Shown here in pieces: positions 54,509-61,323 of a DNA stretch of 64,000 nucleotides. The notes under the pieces were generated by a model. The model was not told the DNA's origin. It ran no database searches and saw only the letters and a program-made list of their open reading frames with translations. The position numbers and the translations under genes were made by a program. The stretch's first letter is position 1. Each line of letters opens with the position of its first letter. This DNA is from Arthrobacter cryoconiti (GTDB lineage: Bacteria; Actinomycetota; Actinomycetes; Actinomycetales; Micrococcaceae), in the NCBI RefSeq assembly GCF_020905375.1, contig NZ_JAJJBU010000027.1:59774-123773 (forward strand), read 5' to 3'.

Positions 54509-54645
54509 TTCCTGATGATATCTCAATAATCTGATCATTGATTCAAACAGTTCGGTTGCGGCCCGGCCGTGGTGTCCGACCGAAGAGTTCGTGAAGCCAT
54601 TTGCGGGGGGTTTCGGGTACTCAGTGTCGGCTATTTCAGAAAATT

Positions 54646-55744
54646 GGGTCTCCATCTCGGTGCCGTAAAATATGAGGATGAAGCCAGCGGCTGGTACGGA
54701 TTACCCAGGTTCGTATGCGGCGTTTCGTGCCTGGTTCGATGAAGATGTGAAGTGCCTCGACTACCTGGACTGGTTGCGCTGGCTAGCGGGCTTCATCTGC
54801 CCGTGGTGCGGCTGCCGGCGGGGCTGGCGGGCTCCCGATCGGCGCTGGCGTTGCGCGGGATGTGATCAGCGGGTCTCGGCTTTGGCCGGCACAATCTTCC
54901 ACGGCACGCGGACACCCCTGACCGTGTGGTTCTCGGCGGCCTGGCATATGACCAGCAGCAAGACAGGCATCTCTGCGCTGCAGTTGCAACGCGAGTTGGG
55001 GCTTGGTTCCTACCAGACTGCCTGGACAATGCTGCATCGTTACCGCACGGTGATGGTCCGACCGGACCGGGACCGTCTCAGTGGCGACGTGGAGGTAGAC
55101 GAGTCGTTCCTGGGCGGGCCGGAGCCCGTGGTCCCGGGACGTGGCGCGCTCGGAAAGGTGCTATTCGCGGCCGCTGTCGAGTTGAACGAAAACGGGTTTG
55201 GTCGTGTCCGACTGGGTGTGCTCGAGAACGCGAGTGCCGATAACCTGCGGGATTTTCTCGTCAAGAACGTCGAGCCTGGATCGCGAATCATCACCGATGG
55301 CTGGCCATCTTATCCGCCGGCAACCAAGGACCTGTACCTGCATACTGGCACCTCGGTAGCGGCCTCCGGCCTTGAAGCGCACGACGTGCTTCCCGCCGTG
55401 CACCTGGTGTTCTCGTTGGTGAAGCGTTGGGTGATGGGGACATTACAGGGCTCGGTCAGACAGGAGCATTTGCAGGCCTACTTCGACGAATGGGTTTTCC
55501 GCTTCAACCGGCGGCACTCACGAAGCCGGGGCCTGCTGTTCTACCGGCTCATGCAGCAGGCCGTGGACGGCGACACAGTCAGCTACAAGGACCTACGCAA
55601 GGCCGGGCGCACCAGACCAGCGCCGGACCCGCCGACCACGAAACATTGCTTGACGCCGAGCCTCGACCTTGGCGACGTGGGACTCCCGTGGCGCCAAACG
55701 AACCGCGAATAGCTGGTATTTCCACGGCACCGAGATGGAGACCC
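54646..55744 (+). mobile_element. IS1595-family insertion sequence
   Basis: GGGTCTCCATCTCGGTGCCG at 54646-54665 and its reverse complement at 55725-55744 form the terminal inverted repeats, and the transposase lies between them. TTCAGAAAATTG occurs at both flanks (54635-54646 and 55748-55759). A sequence near 58.38-58.48 kb joins relatives of the left and right flanks without the element, i.e. an empty-site copy. Confidence 0.82.
54672..55712 (+). CDS. IS1595-family transposase
   Basis: 346 residues. An N-terminal zinc ribbon (ICPWCGC ... WRCAGC) and DDE-type core: VEVDESFLGG (first Asp), IITDGWPSYPPA (second Asp), then HLVFSLVKRWVMGTLQGSVRQEHLQAYFDEWVFRFNRRHSR with the IS1595 final catalytic region. 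Complete and within its own inverted repeats, so possibly active. It landed 160 bp upstream of cmtR. Confidence 0.93.
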   Translation: MRMKPAAGTDYPGSYAAFRAWFDEDVKCLDYLDWLRWLAGFICPWCGCRRGWRAPDRRWRCAGCDQRVSALAGTIFHGTRTPLTVWFSAAWHMTSSKTGISALQLQRELGLGSYQTAWTMLHRYRTVMVRPDRDRLSGDVEVDESFLGGPEPVVPGRGALGKVLFAAAVELNENGFGRVRLGVLENASADNLRDFLVKNVEPGSRIITDGWPSYPPATKDLYLHTGTSVAASGLEAHDVLPAVHLVFSLVKRWVMGTLQGSVRQEHLQAYFDEWVFRFNRRHSRSRGLLFYRLMQQAVDGDTVSYKDLRKAGRTRPAPDPPTTKHCLTPSLDLGDVGLPWRQTNRE

Positions 55745-55759
55745 ATCTTCAGAAAATTG

Positions 55760-56110
55760 CAGTCACTGGCGATGCCGATAGGCCATCCCAGAAACGACCG
55801 CTCTTGCTACGCATGGATGCGCACTCCAGAAAATTGCCCAGTGAAACCGATTCGAGAATGTTCGTTCAGAGTGGCGGTCCTTTGCTGCGGCCGGGGCCAC
55901 CAAGCCGCCCGGCGAAGCCGTGATTAAGACACCAACAAAGTCACAGGCAGGGTCAACAGATGTTTCTTCCCGCTAAGGCGCCAGTCTAACGAGGCAGCTT
56001 TGAAGCCAACCCTGCCTTCGAAGGGATGCGCTGGGCAGTAGGCACCCACCACTAGCACCTGACCGGAATTTCTGGCCGTGACGCCTGCAAATACCGGGGT
56101 TGGATGTTGA
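55760..56110. other. Region without a gene, with repeat of the insertion target
   Basis: Begins with the right flank of the IS target (CAGTCACTGGCGATGCCGAT), which recurs at 58435-58454. CCAGAAAATTGC occurs once more near 55818. No coding frame was recognised. Confidence 0.5.
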
Positions 56111-56500
56111 TCAGAGGTACCTGCAGACTTGCTCAGCGGAGCAGGAGTCCGGTTCCGGCTCACTCGCCTTTTCGTGGAGCTGGGAAATGGTTTCCCTGAG
56201 GACCAGGAGCTCGGTGATCTGGGCATCGAGTTCCCGGAGGCGTTCGCCCAGCAGGCCTTTGACGTGCGAGCACGGCACCTGGCCGTGCTCGCGGATCTTC
56301 AGAATCTGCCCGATCTGGGCGAGGGTCAGTCCGGCGGCTTGGCCGCGGTGAATGAACCCGACCCGACCCACGGCATCCTCTGCGTAGTTCCGATAACCGG
56401 AGGCCAGGCGCTCGGCCGGAAGGAGCAGCCCCGAATCCTCGTAGAACCGCAGGGTCTTGGTCGTGGTCCCGGCGGCTTCCGCAAGCTGTCCGATTCTCAT
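56111..56500 (-). CDS. MerR-family metal-responsive activator
   Basis: 129 residues from the ATG at 56500 (AGGGG about 10 nt upstream). MRIGQLAEAAGTTTKTLRFYEDSGLL is the MerR winged helix. The metal-binding segment has a Cys at the usual first position (GQVPCSHV) and a C-terminal DSCSAEQVC pair. The spacing differs from Tn21 MerR and ZntR. Divergent from merA with a MerR-type promoter between, so it most likely activates merA in response to a thiophilic metal. Confidence 0.88.
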   Translation of the reverse strand: MRIGQLAEAAGTTTKTLRFYEDSGLLLPAERLASGYRNYAEDAVGRVGFIHRGQAAGLTLAQIGQILKIREHGQVPCSHVKGLLGERLRELDAQITELLVLRETISQLHEKASEPEPDSCSAEQVCRYL

Positions 56501-56533
56501 GTTCGCGGATTCCCCTGTCAATCGTCACCACAC

Positions 56534-56565
56534 TTGACCTTCCACTGTACTGGAAGGTTCATAAT
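56534..56565 (+). promoter_or_regulatory. MerR-type promoter and operator between merR and merA
   Basis: ACCTTCCA-CTGTAC-TGGAAGGT (56537-56558) is a perfect dyad between -35 TTGACC (56534-56539) and -10 TCATAA/CATAAT (56559-56565), giving the long 19-20-bp spacer needed by MerR-family activators. Reads toward merA. Confidence 0.88.
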
Positions 56566-56608
56566 GGCGCATAGGAACTTTTGAACCACAGGGAATGAGG
56601 CAGCTGGG

Positions 56609-58039
56609 ATGACAAACGAACGGTTCGATTTGGCGATTGTCGGTTCCGGGGGCGGGGCGTTCGCGGCCGCGATCCGGGCCGTTGGACTGGGCAAGCGGGT
56701 CGTGATGGTCGAGCGCGGCACCGTGGGCGGGACCTGCGTGAACACCGGGTGTGTGCCGTCGAAGGCGCTCCTGGCCGCCGCGGAGGCCCGCCACGTGGCG
56801 TTGGACTCGTCCCGTTTCTCCGGGCTATTCGCCTCGGCGGGCCCTGTGGACATGCATGCCCTAATCGAGGGCAAGGCCGCGCTGGTGGAAAGCATGCGAA
56901 CGGAGAAGTACATCGATCTGGCCGCTGACTACGGGTGGGCCATGGTCGAGGGGGACGCGTCGTTCACCGGGACCCAGGACACACCGCTGCTCCGGGTCAC
57001 GTCCCCGGATGGTGCGGTGCGAACGATCGAGGCCGGGCACTACCTCATGGCCACCGGCTCCACCCCCTATGTGCCCCCCGTTCCCGGACTGGCCGAGACC
57101 GGCTACCTGACCTCGACGACGGCCATGGAACTGGACGAAGTGCCGGAATCTTTGCTGGTCCTTGGCGGCGGCTATGTCGCCCTGGAGCAGGCACAGCTGT
57201 TCTCCCGCCTCGGCTCCCGCGTGACGATGCTCGTCCGCTCCCGGCTCACCTCGCACGAGGAACCGGAGGTATCCAAGGCATTAACCGGGGTGTTCGCGGA
57301 GGAGGGGATCCGGGTGGTCCGGCGGGCCACCGTGGATGCCGTGAGCCGCGATGAGGACACCGGCGGACTTATCGCCTCCGCATCCGTGGCCGGAGGCCGG
57401 GAAGTGTTCCGTGCCTCCCGGCTGCTGGTGGCCCTGGGGCGCCGGCCCGTCACCGAGAGGCTGAACCTCGACGCCGTCGGGGTGAAGACCGGCACGTCCG
57501 GTGAGATCGTGGTCGATTCCCGCCTGGCCAGCTCGAACCCCAGGATCTGGGCTGCAGGGGATGTCACCGGCCACCGTGAGTTCGTCTACGTCGCCGCGGC
57601 CCACGGCACCCTGGCAGTGGAAAACGCGTTCACCGACGCCGTAGCTGAGGTCGACTACCGGCATCTGCCGCGGGTGACCTTCACCAGCCCGGCTGTCGGT
57701 GCCGTCGGGATGACCGAGAAGGACGCGGTCGCTGCCGGTATCCGCTGCGACTGCAGGGTCCTGCCCCTGCAGTACGTCCCCAGGGCCCTGATCAACCGCG
57801 ACACCCGCGGCTTCATCAAGGTCGTTGCGGACCGTGACACCGGCCGGATCCTGGGCCTGACCGCCGTGGCCAAGGACGCCGGGGAAATCGCCGCCGCGGG
57901 CGTCTACATACTCGAGGCCGGGATGACCACCGGGCAGGTCGCCGGCATGTGGAGCCCCTACCTGACCATGGCCGAGGGCATCCGGATCACTTGCAAGGCC
58001 TTCACCACCGATGTCTCCAAACTCTCCTGTTGTGCCTGA
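56609..58039 (+). CDS. merA: Mercuric reductase MerA (no NmerA domain)
   Basis: 476 residues, flavin disulfide reductase. FAD site IVGSGGGAFAAAIRAVGLG, redox disulfide GGTCVNTGCVPSK, NAD(P)H site GGGYVALEQAQ, FAD-binding AAGDVTG and the mercury-binding C-terminal Cys pair KLSCCA. The N-terminal NmerA domain found in many MerA proteins is absent. Reduces Hg(II) to Hg(0) with NADPH. No merT, merP or merB is nearby, so mercury must enter by other routes. Confidence 0.93.
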   Translation: MTNERFDLAIVGSGGGAFAAAIRAVGLGKRVVMVERGTVGGTCVNTGCVPSKALLAAAEARHVALDSSRFSGLFASAGPVDMHALIEGKAALVESMRTEKYIDLAADYGWAMVEGDASFTGTQDTPLLRVTSPDGAVRTIEAGHYLMATGSTPYVPPVPGLAETGYLTSTTAMELDEVPESLLVLGGGYVALEQAQLFSRLGSRVTMLVRSRLTSHEEPEVSKALTGVFAEEGIRVVRRATVDAVSRDEDTGGLIASASVAGGREVFRASRLLVALGRRPVTERLNLDAVGVKTGTSGEIVVDSRLASSNPRIWAAGDVTGHREFVYVAAAHGTLAVENAFTDAVAEVDYRHLPRVTFTSPAVGAVGMTEKDAVAAGIRCDCRVLPLQYVPRALINRDTRGFIKVVADRDTGRILGLTAVAKDAGEIAAAGVYILEAGMTTGQVAGMWSPYLTMAEGIRITCKAFTTDVSKLSCCA

Positions 58040-58338
58040 GATAGACCCCGTAGTTGAAGGCGGCGCTTGCGCGTTTCCAAAGAAACATCGCGTTGGCGTC
58101 GGATATCTTGTTCTCTCACAACCTGCCCCTCGTCGCCGTGGCGGCTTCCTCGAATCCCAAGAGGATTTGACTACAGGGATGTGGTGAGCCCGACGATGAA
58201 GACGTCGAAGGCGATCCGCAGTCTCGGGCCCCAGGAAAACCGGACACAAGCACGTGGGCACTGGTCAAGAATGAACGCCAGGGAAGCCATCGAAAGGCCC
58301 CTAACACCGACCATGACGACGCTCGGTCAAACCTGCCG

Positions 58339-58369
58339 CCGAATATTTCACTTTTTCACAAGTCACCCG
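58339..58369 (-). repeat. Solo Tn3-like terminal repeat
   Basis: CCGAATATTTCACTTTTTCACAAGTCACCC-type sequence agrees with the right repeat of the 30-41 kb transposon at about 26 of 31 positions, in the same orientation. A worse match lies near 58094-58122. These are scars of related elements; no transposase is nearby. Confidence 0.65.
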
Positions 58370-58375
58370 GAATAG

Positions 58376-58490
58376 CTCATGAAGCCACTTGCGCGCGGCC
58401 CCGGGTACTCAATGCCGGCTACTTCAGAAAATTGCAGTCACTGGCGATGCCGATAGACCATCTCATAAACGACCGATTTTGGAACTGCGG
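58376..58490. repeat. Diverged copy of the IS1595 target region (empty site)
   Basis: TCATGAAGCCACTTGCG...GGGTACTCAATGCCGGCTACTTCAGAAAATTG corresponds to the left flank 54588-54646, then CAGTCACTGGCGATGCCGAT...AACGACCG to the right flank 55760 onward, without the insertion. The gap 58040-58573 otherwise has no gene. Confidence 0.75.
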
Positions 58491-58573
58491 CACAATAGAC
58501 GAAAAGCGGCAGAGACAGTCAAGGCCAGTTACTGGGCATCTCCATCCAACGTGGCATGCGTGTGCCCTCGTTA

Positions 58574-58993
58574 CTAGTTGTTGGTTACGCTGATTTCTTC
58601 GACCAAGGCTTCGACGCGGACCCTGATGTCGTCGCGGACCAGGCGCATCCGTTCCATGCCTTCGATGCCCCGGGTGGAGGGTTCATCGGTGTCCCAATTG
58701 CGGGTCTCAATCCCGGGAACCGGATCAACCACAGCCTCGCTACCGAGGGCGACGATCAAGCTGACATTGGCGAGCATCTCGGCCGTGATGGCTTTGGGAT
58801 GCTCATTGCTGATGTCGATCCCGAGCTCGGCCAGGGATTCTACGGGCTGGGCGTTCAGCGCCGGCCCGGGTTTGGTGCCGGCGGTGTAAACGGTGGCGGC
58901 ATCCCCGCTGAGGTGGCGCATGAGTCCGCCGGCCATCTGGGATTTCCCGCCGTTTTTCACGCATACGAACAAGACGCCTGGTTTGCTGGTCAT
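58574..58993 (-). CDS. arsC: Arsenate reductase of the low-molecular-weight phosphatase fold
   Basis: 139 residues. LFVCVKNGGKSQMAGGLMRHL is the P-loop with the nucleophilic Cys; the usual Arg of CX5R is Lys, as in corynebacterial mycothiol-dependent ArsC. YTAGTKPGPALNAQPVESLAELGID and EPSTRGIEGMERMRLVRDDI follow. Reduces arsenate to arsenite, using mycothiol/mycoredoxin if it follows its relatives. No arsB/acr3 in the window. Confidence 0.88.
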   Translation of the reverse strand: MTSKPGVLFVCVKNGGKSQMAGGLMRHLSGDAATVYTAGTKPGPALNAQPVESLAELGIDISNEHPKAITAEMLANVSLIVALGSEAVVDPVPGIETRNWDTDEPSTRGIEGMERMRLVRDDIRVRVEALVEEISVTNN

Positions 58994-59034
58994 CGTCGGT
59001 GGTTTTTCTTTCAGCCGTGGCAGTGGAAGTAACG

Positions 59035-59454
59035 TTACACGTCCGGGGAGGGGATACCCAGGACTGGGACGGTTTGGGTGGTGAGGAGGCGGTGCATGAG
59101 GGATCCGGAGACGAGTTCATCGACTTTCGCCATGAAGCCCGTGCGCCGGGCCCCGAGGACTATGGTGGCTGCCCCGATGGCTTCGGCCAGACGACCCAGC
59201 GCCAGGGCCGGGTCACCGGCAATGATCCGCAAGGACCAATCCACTCCGTAACCGGCCTCCGCGGCAGCCAGCGACTCTTTGAGCTGCGCGCCGGCGATGG
59301 CGGCGTCATCGTCCGGTGCCAGGACCGGGTCCAGGGAAGTTGGCAGGACATTGTTCCCTGGCGTCCATTCGATCAGGTAGCTGGCCGGGTCCACGAATGC
59401 GGCAAGGAGCGGCACGGACCGGCTCTGAGCCAGGTCCAGTGCCCGGTCCCACAC
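59035..59454 (-). CDS. Universal stress protein (UspA), 5' end damaged
   Basis: UspA-fold protein, ATP-binding-like motif ATIVLGARRTGFMAKVDELVSGSLMHRLL and VPVLGIPSPDV. In-frame family-like sequence continues upstream of the GTG at 59454 (SPVIVGVIPGQYPA) to about 59500 but has no ATG, GTG or TTG before an upstream stop, so the native start appears lost. If expressed from the GTG it would lack the first beta-strand. Role unknown. Confidence 0.7.
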   Translation of the reverse strand: MWDRALDLAQSRSVPLLAAFVDPASYLIEWTPGNNVLPTSLDPVLAPDDDAAIAGAQLKESLAAAEAGYGVDWSLRIIAGDPALALGRLAEAIGAATIVLGARRTGFMAKVDELVSGSLMHRLLTTQTVPVLGIPSPDV

Positions 59455-59714
59455 GGCAGGGTATTGGCCGGGGATGACCCCGACAATGACCGGTGACCCA
59501 CTAAACCCTGCCCTGGCTGCTCGCTCGTGTTACGCCGACTTGACGCCAAACACCGCGGCTTAACCGAACGGCATTGCCATTAGTGCTGGCTGGACCGCCT
59601 ATGGACCGGCTTGCGGGACACTCCGAAATGCCTATCCGGACGGACCCCTTGCGGGTGCTTGCGAGGATAGGACGGCGGGCGATCGCTGCCTGTTGCCCAG
59701 CTCGGAGCAACCGA

Positions 59715-60161
59715 TCACCCCTGCGTAAGCGCCGCCATTACCCGCGTTTGCGCACTGTCTCGATCCACACCCGCAGCGACCAGCGCCCGATCCAGGCGGT
59801 CGCTATGGACACTGAGCACCCCGAACAATAGGTGCTTGATCCCGACGTGATCGGAATGAAGCTCCCGCGCGGTGCGCTGCGCCGCCTTGAGGGCCTCCAG
59901 AGACTTGCGGGTGAACGGCAACTCTTCTGAGGTGTCTAGCGGACCAGGGGCGGCGAAACTCATTATCACATCACGCACTTCATCCGGCCAGACGCCCAGC
60001 GCCGTCTGCACCATGTTCGGATAAGCATGCAAAAGACCCAATAGTAGATGCTCGGGACCGATGTACGAGTCATGCATCATTGCCCTTGACTCTTCCTGAG
60101 CCAGGACCACCACCCGCCGGGCACCGTCGGTGTAGTTCCCAGAAAACTTCGAACCGGTCAT
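59715..60161 (-). CDS. Clp N-domain-only protein
   Basis: 148 residues from the ATG at 60161; upstream frame to 60713 crosses the repeat region and is rejected. Two Clp N repeats: ARRVVVLAQEESRAMMHDSYIGPEHLLLGLL and KAAQRTARELHSDHVGIKHLLFGVLS. No AAA+ ATPase domain. Resembles ClpC/ClpC-like adaptor N-domains found singly in Actinobacteria, possibly regulating ClpC. Confidence 0.85.
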   Translation of the reverse strand: MTGSKFSGNYTDGARRVVVLAQEESRAMMHDSYIGPEHLLLGLLHAYPNMVQTALGVWPDEVRDVIMSFAAPGPLDTSEELPFTRKSLEALKAAQRTARELHSDHVGIKHLLFGVLSVHSDRLDRALVAAGVDRDSAQTRVMAALTQG

Positions 60162-60319
60162 GCCCCAAAGCGTAGTCTTCACGGCGCGCCGACACCACGG
60201 GCGCGCCTCCCCGGAGGAGGATGTCCTGACCCGGCCGCTAATCGAGCTGCGGCCGTGCCAGGCGTTCCCGCTGACGGTTCCCCTTACAGGACGTGCAAAC
60301 AAACACTTGCCGGCCAACG

Positions 60320-60381
60320 TTGGTGACATGAAATCCGGACTGGTGACACGTTGGTGACACGAAACCCGGAATAGTGACACG
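60320..60381 (+). repeat. Tandem 31-bp repeat
   Basis: Two adjacent 31-bp units (60320-60350 and 60351-60381) sharing TTGGTGACAYGAAAYCCGGA and GTGACACG. A partial third unit follows (TAGCTCCGG). Confidence 0.8.
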
Positions 60382-60472
60382 TAGCTCCGGAACCTACATG
60401 GATGAAGACCCCCGCAGCGGTGGATGAGACTCCGGTTTTCGTCCAAAATAACCCCACAAATGACCGAAAATG

Positions 60473-60513
60473 CCTCTGTCCCACCTTTGACGCCTTCAAA
60501 GGTGGGACAGAGG
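60473..60513. repeat. 18-bp perfect inverted repeat with iteron-like units
   Basis: CCTCTGTCCCACCTTTGA (60473-60490) and TCAAAGGTGGGACAGAGG (60496-60513) around CGCCT. The unit AAAGGTGGGAC recurs at about 60562 (plus) and 60630 (minus). Arrangement resembles plasmid iterons or a replication regulator's operator. Confidence 0.8.
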
Positions 60514-60662
60514 GCACCCCTCTGACCTGCGCGAACAGTTTTCTGTCCCCAGGCAGTTTTTAAAGGTGGGACAGTGACAATATGGCGCTGACCTGCACAA
60601 ACGTCTACAATTTTGATGTTTGACCCACCCGTCCCACCTTTGCAAGAACACATGCTCTTTAG

Positions 60663-60697
60663 GCGTGCGCGTGCGCGTATGCGCGCGTGCGTGCGCG
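60663..60697. repeat. 35-nt alternating purine-pyrimidine tract
   Basis: Strict alternation over 35 bases, mostly CG/CA/TG steps, which favours left-handed Z-DNA under negative supercoiling. It lies between the iteron-like repeats and the DNA-binding-like gene. Confidence 0.85.
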
Positions 60698-60882
60698 AGG
60701 CCCATTCTGTCAAGCCCAGATAAGCAGGAAGTTTTTTGATCCTGTCTGTCCGGTTTCATCATCCGCGTTCACCTCTTGTTGGTAGAGCACTGATGGAACA
60801 CCGAATGGAGGGAAGCCTGAATGTTTGCGACACGCCCCGCAAATGAACTTAGGTTGAATCACGAGAAGGCTATGTTTGACCC

Positions 60883-61098
60883 ATGGCTGATTCACGTAAA
60901 CCCCGAGGCGTTCACTACGACGTCGAGCGCGAAGCCGTCCCCGTACGTCTCCCCTTGGAACACAAGGCTCACTTCAAGAAGCTTGCAGCTTCTGAAGGCA
61001 TCTCACTTTCGAACTGGGTTACAGAGAAGCTCGCTACTGCGACTGGCCTGCCCGTTCCCGACTACATCACCAAGGAGCGCGAGCGAAAGTCAGCTTAA
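60883..61098 (+). CDS. Small Arc/CopG-like protein
   Basis: 71 residues. VPVRLPLEHKAHFKKLAASEGISLSNWVTEKLATATG looks like a ribbon-helix-helix domain (beta strand then two helices). Lies between the repeat region and the replication gene and is followed by a strong terminator; a copy-control or partition role is inferred. Confidence 0.72.
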   Translation: MADSRKPRGVHYDVEREAVPVRLPLEHKAHFKKLAASEGISLSNWVTEKLATATGLPVPDYITKERERKSA

Positions 61099-61103
61099 AA
61101 CCA

Positions 61104-61132
61104 AAGCAGCCGCCCTGGTAAGGCGGCTGCTT
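61104..61132 (+). terminator. Rho-independent-like terminator
   Basis: AAGCAGCCGCC pairs with GGCGGCTGCTT (11 bp) around CTGGTAA, five bases after the stop of the preceding gene. Confidence 0.85.
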
Positions 61133-61323
61133 GAAAATGTTTCGGCTCAGATCAGTTGTTTGGCGACGGCGATCTGGCCAGTCGGTCTTCAGTTTTGGAA
61201 AGGATCCAACTATGTGGAGGGACCCTCTGCTGCTATGAGTATAGCTAAGTTGAATCAAGTTGGGCCAGTTAACTCGGCCTGCGTGTCTATCGGCTTTCGT
61301 GGCGGTGTTGCTGCGTGACCTCG

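Larger units (their letters stand above)
60162..60882. other. Repeat-rich non-coding region, probable replication origin or regulatory region
   Basis: 720 bp without a convincing gene. It contains a tandem 31-bp repeat, four copies of AAAGGTGGGAC in both orientations, two copies of TGACCTGCNCNAAC (60522 and 60590), a 35-nt alternating purine-pyrimidine tract, and lies before genes for a small DNA-binding-like protein and a replication protein. Confidence 0.55.

Noticed and set aside
54509..54545. Defined CmtR operator
   Set aside because: The AT-rich stretch has only scattered TGAT/ATCA dyads; no convincing symmetric site.
58094..58122. Second Tn3-like terminal repeat after merA
   Set aside because: Too many mismatches (in TTGTTCTCTCACAAC) to be sure; mentioned only as a possible scar.
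60320..60640. CRISPR array
   Set aside because: Repeats are adjacent or inverted, not evenly spaced with unique spacers, and no cas genes are present. No CRISPR array was seen anywhere in the window.
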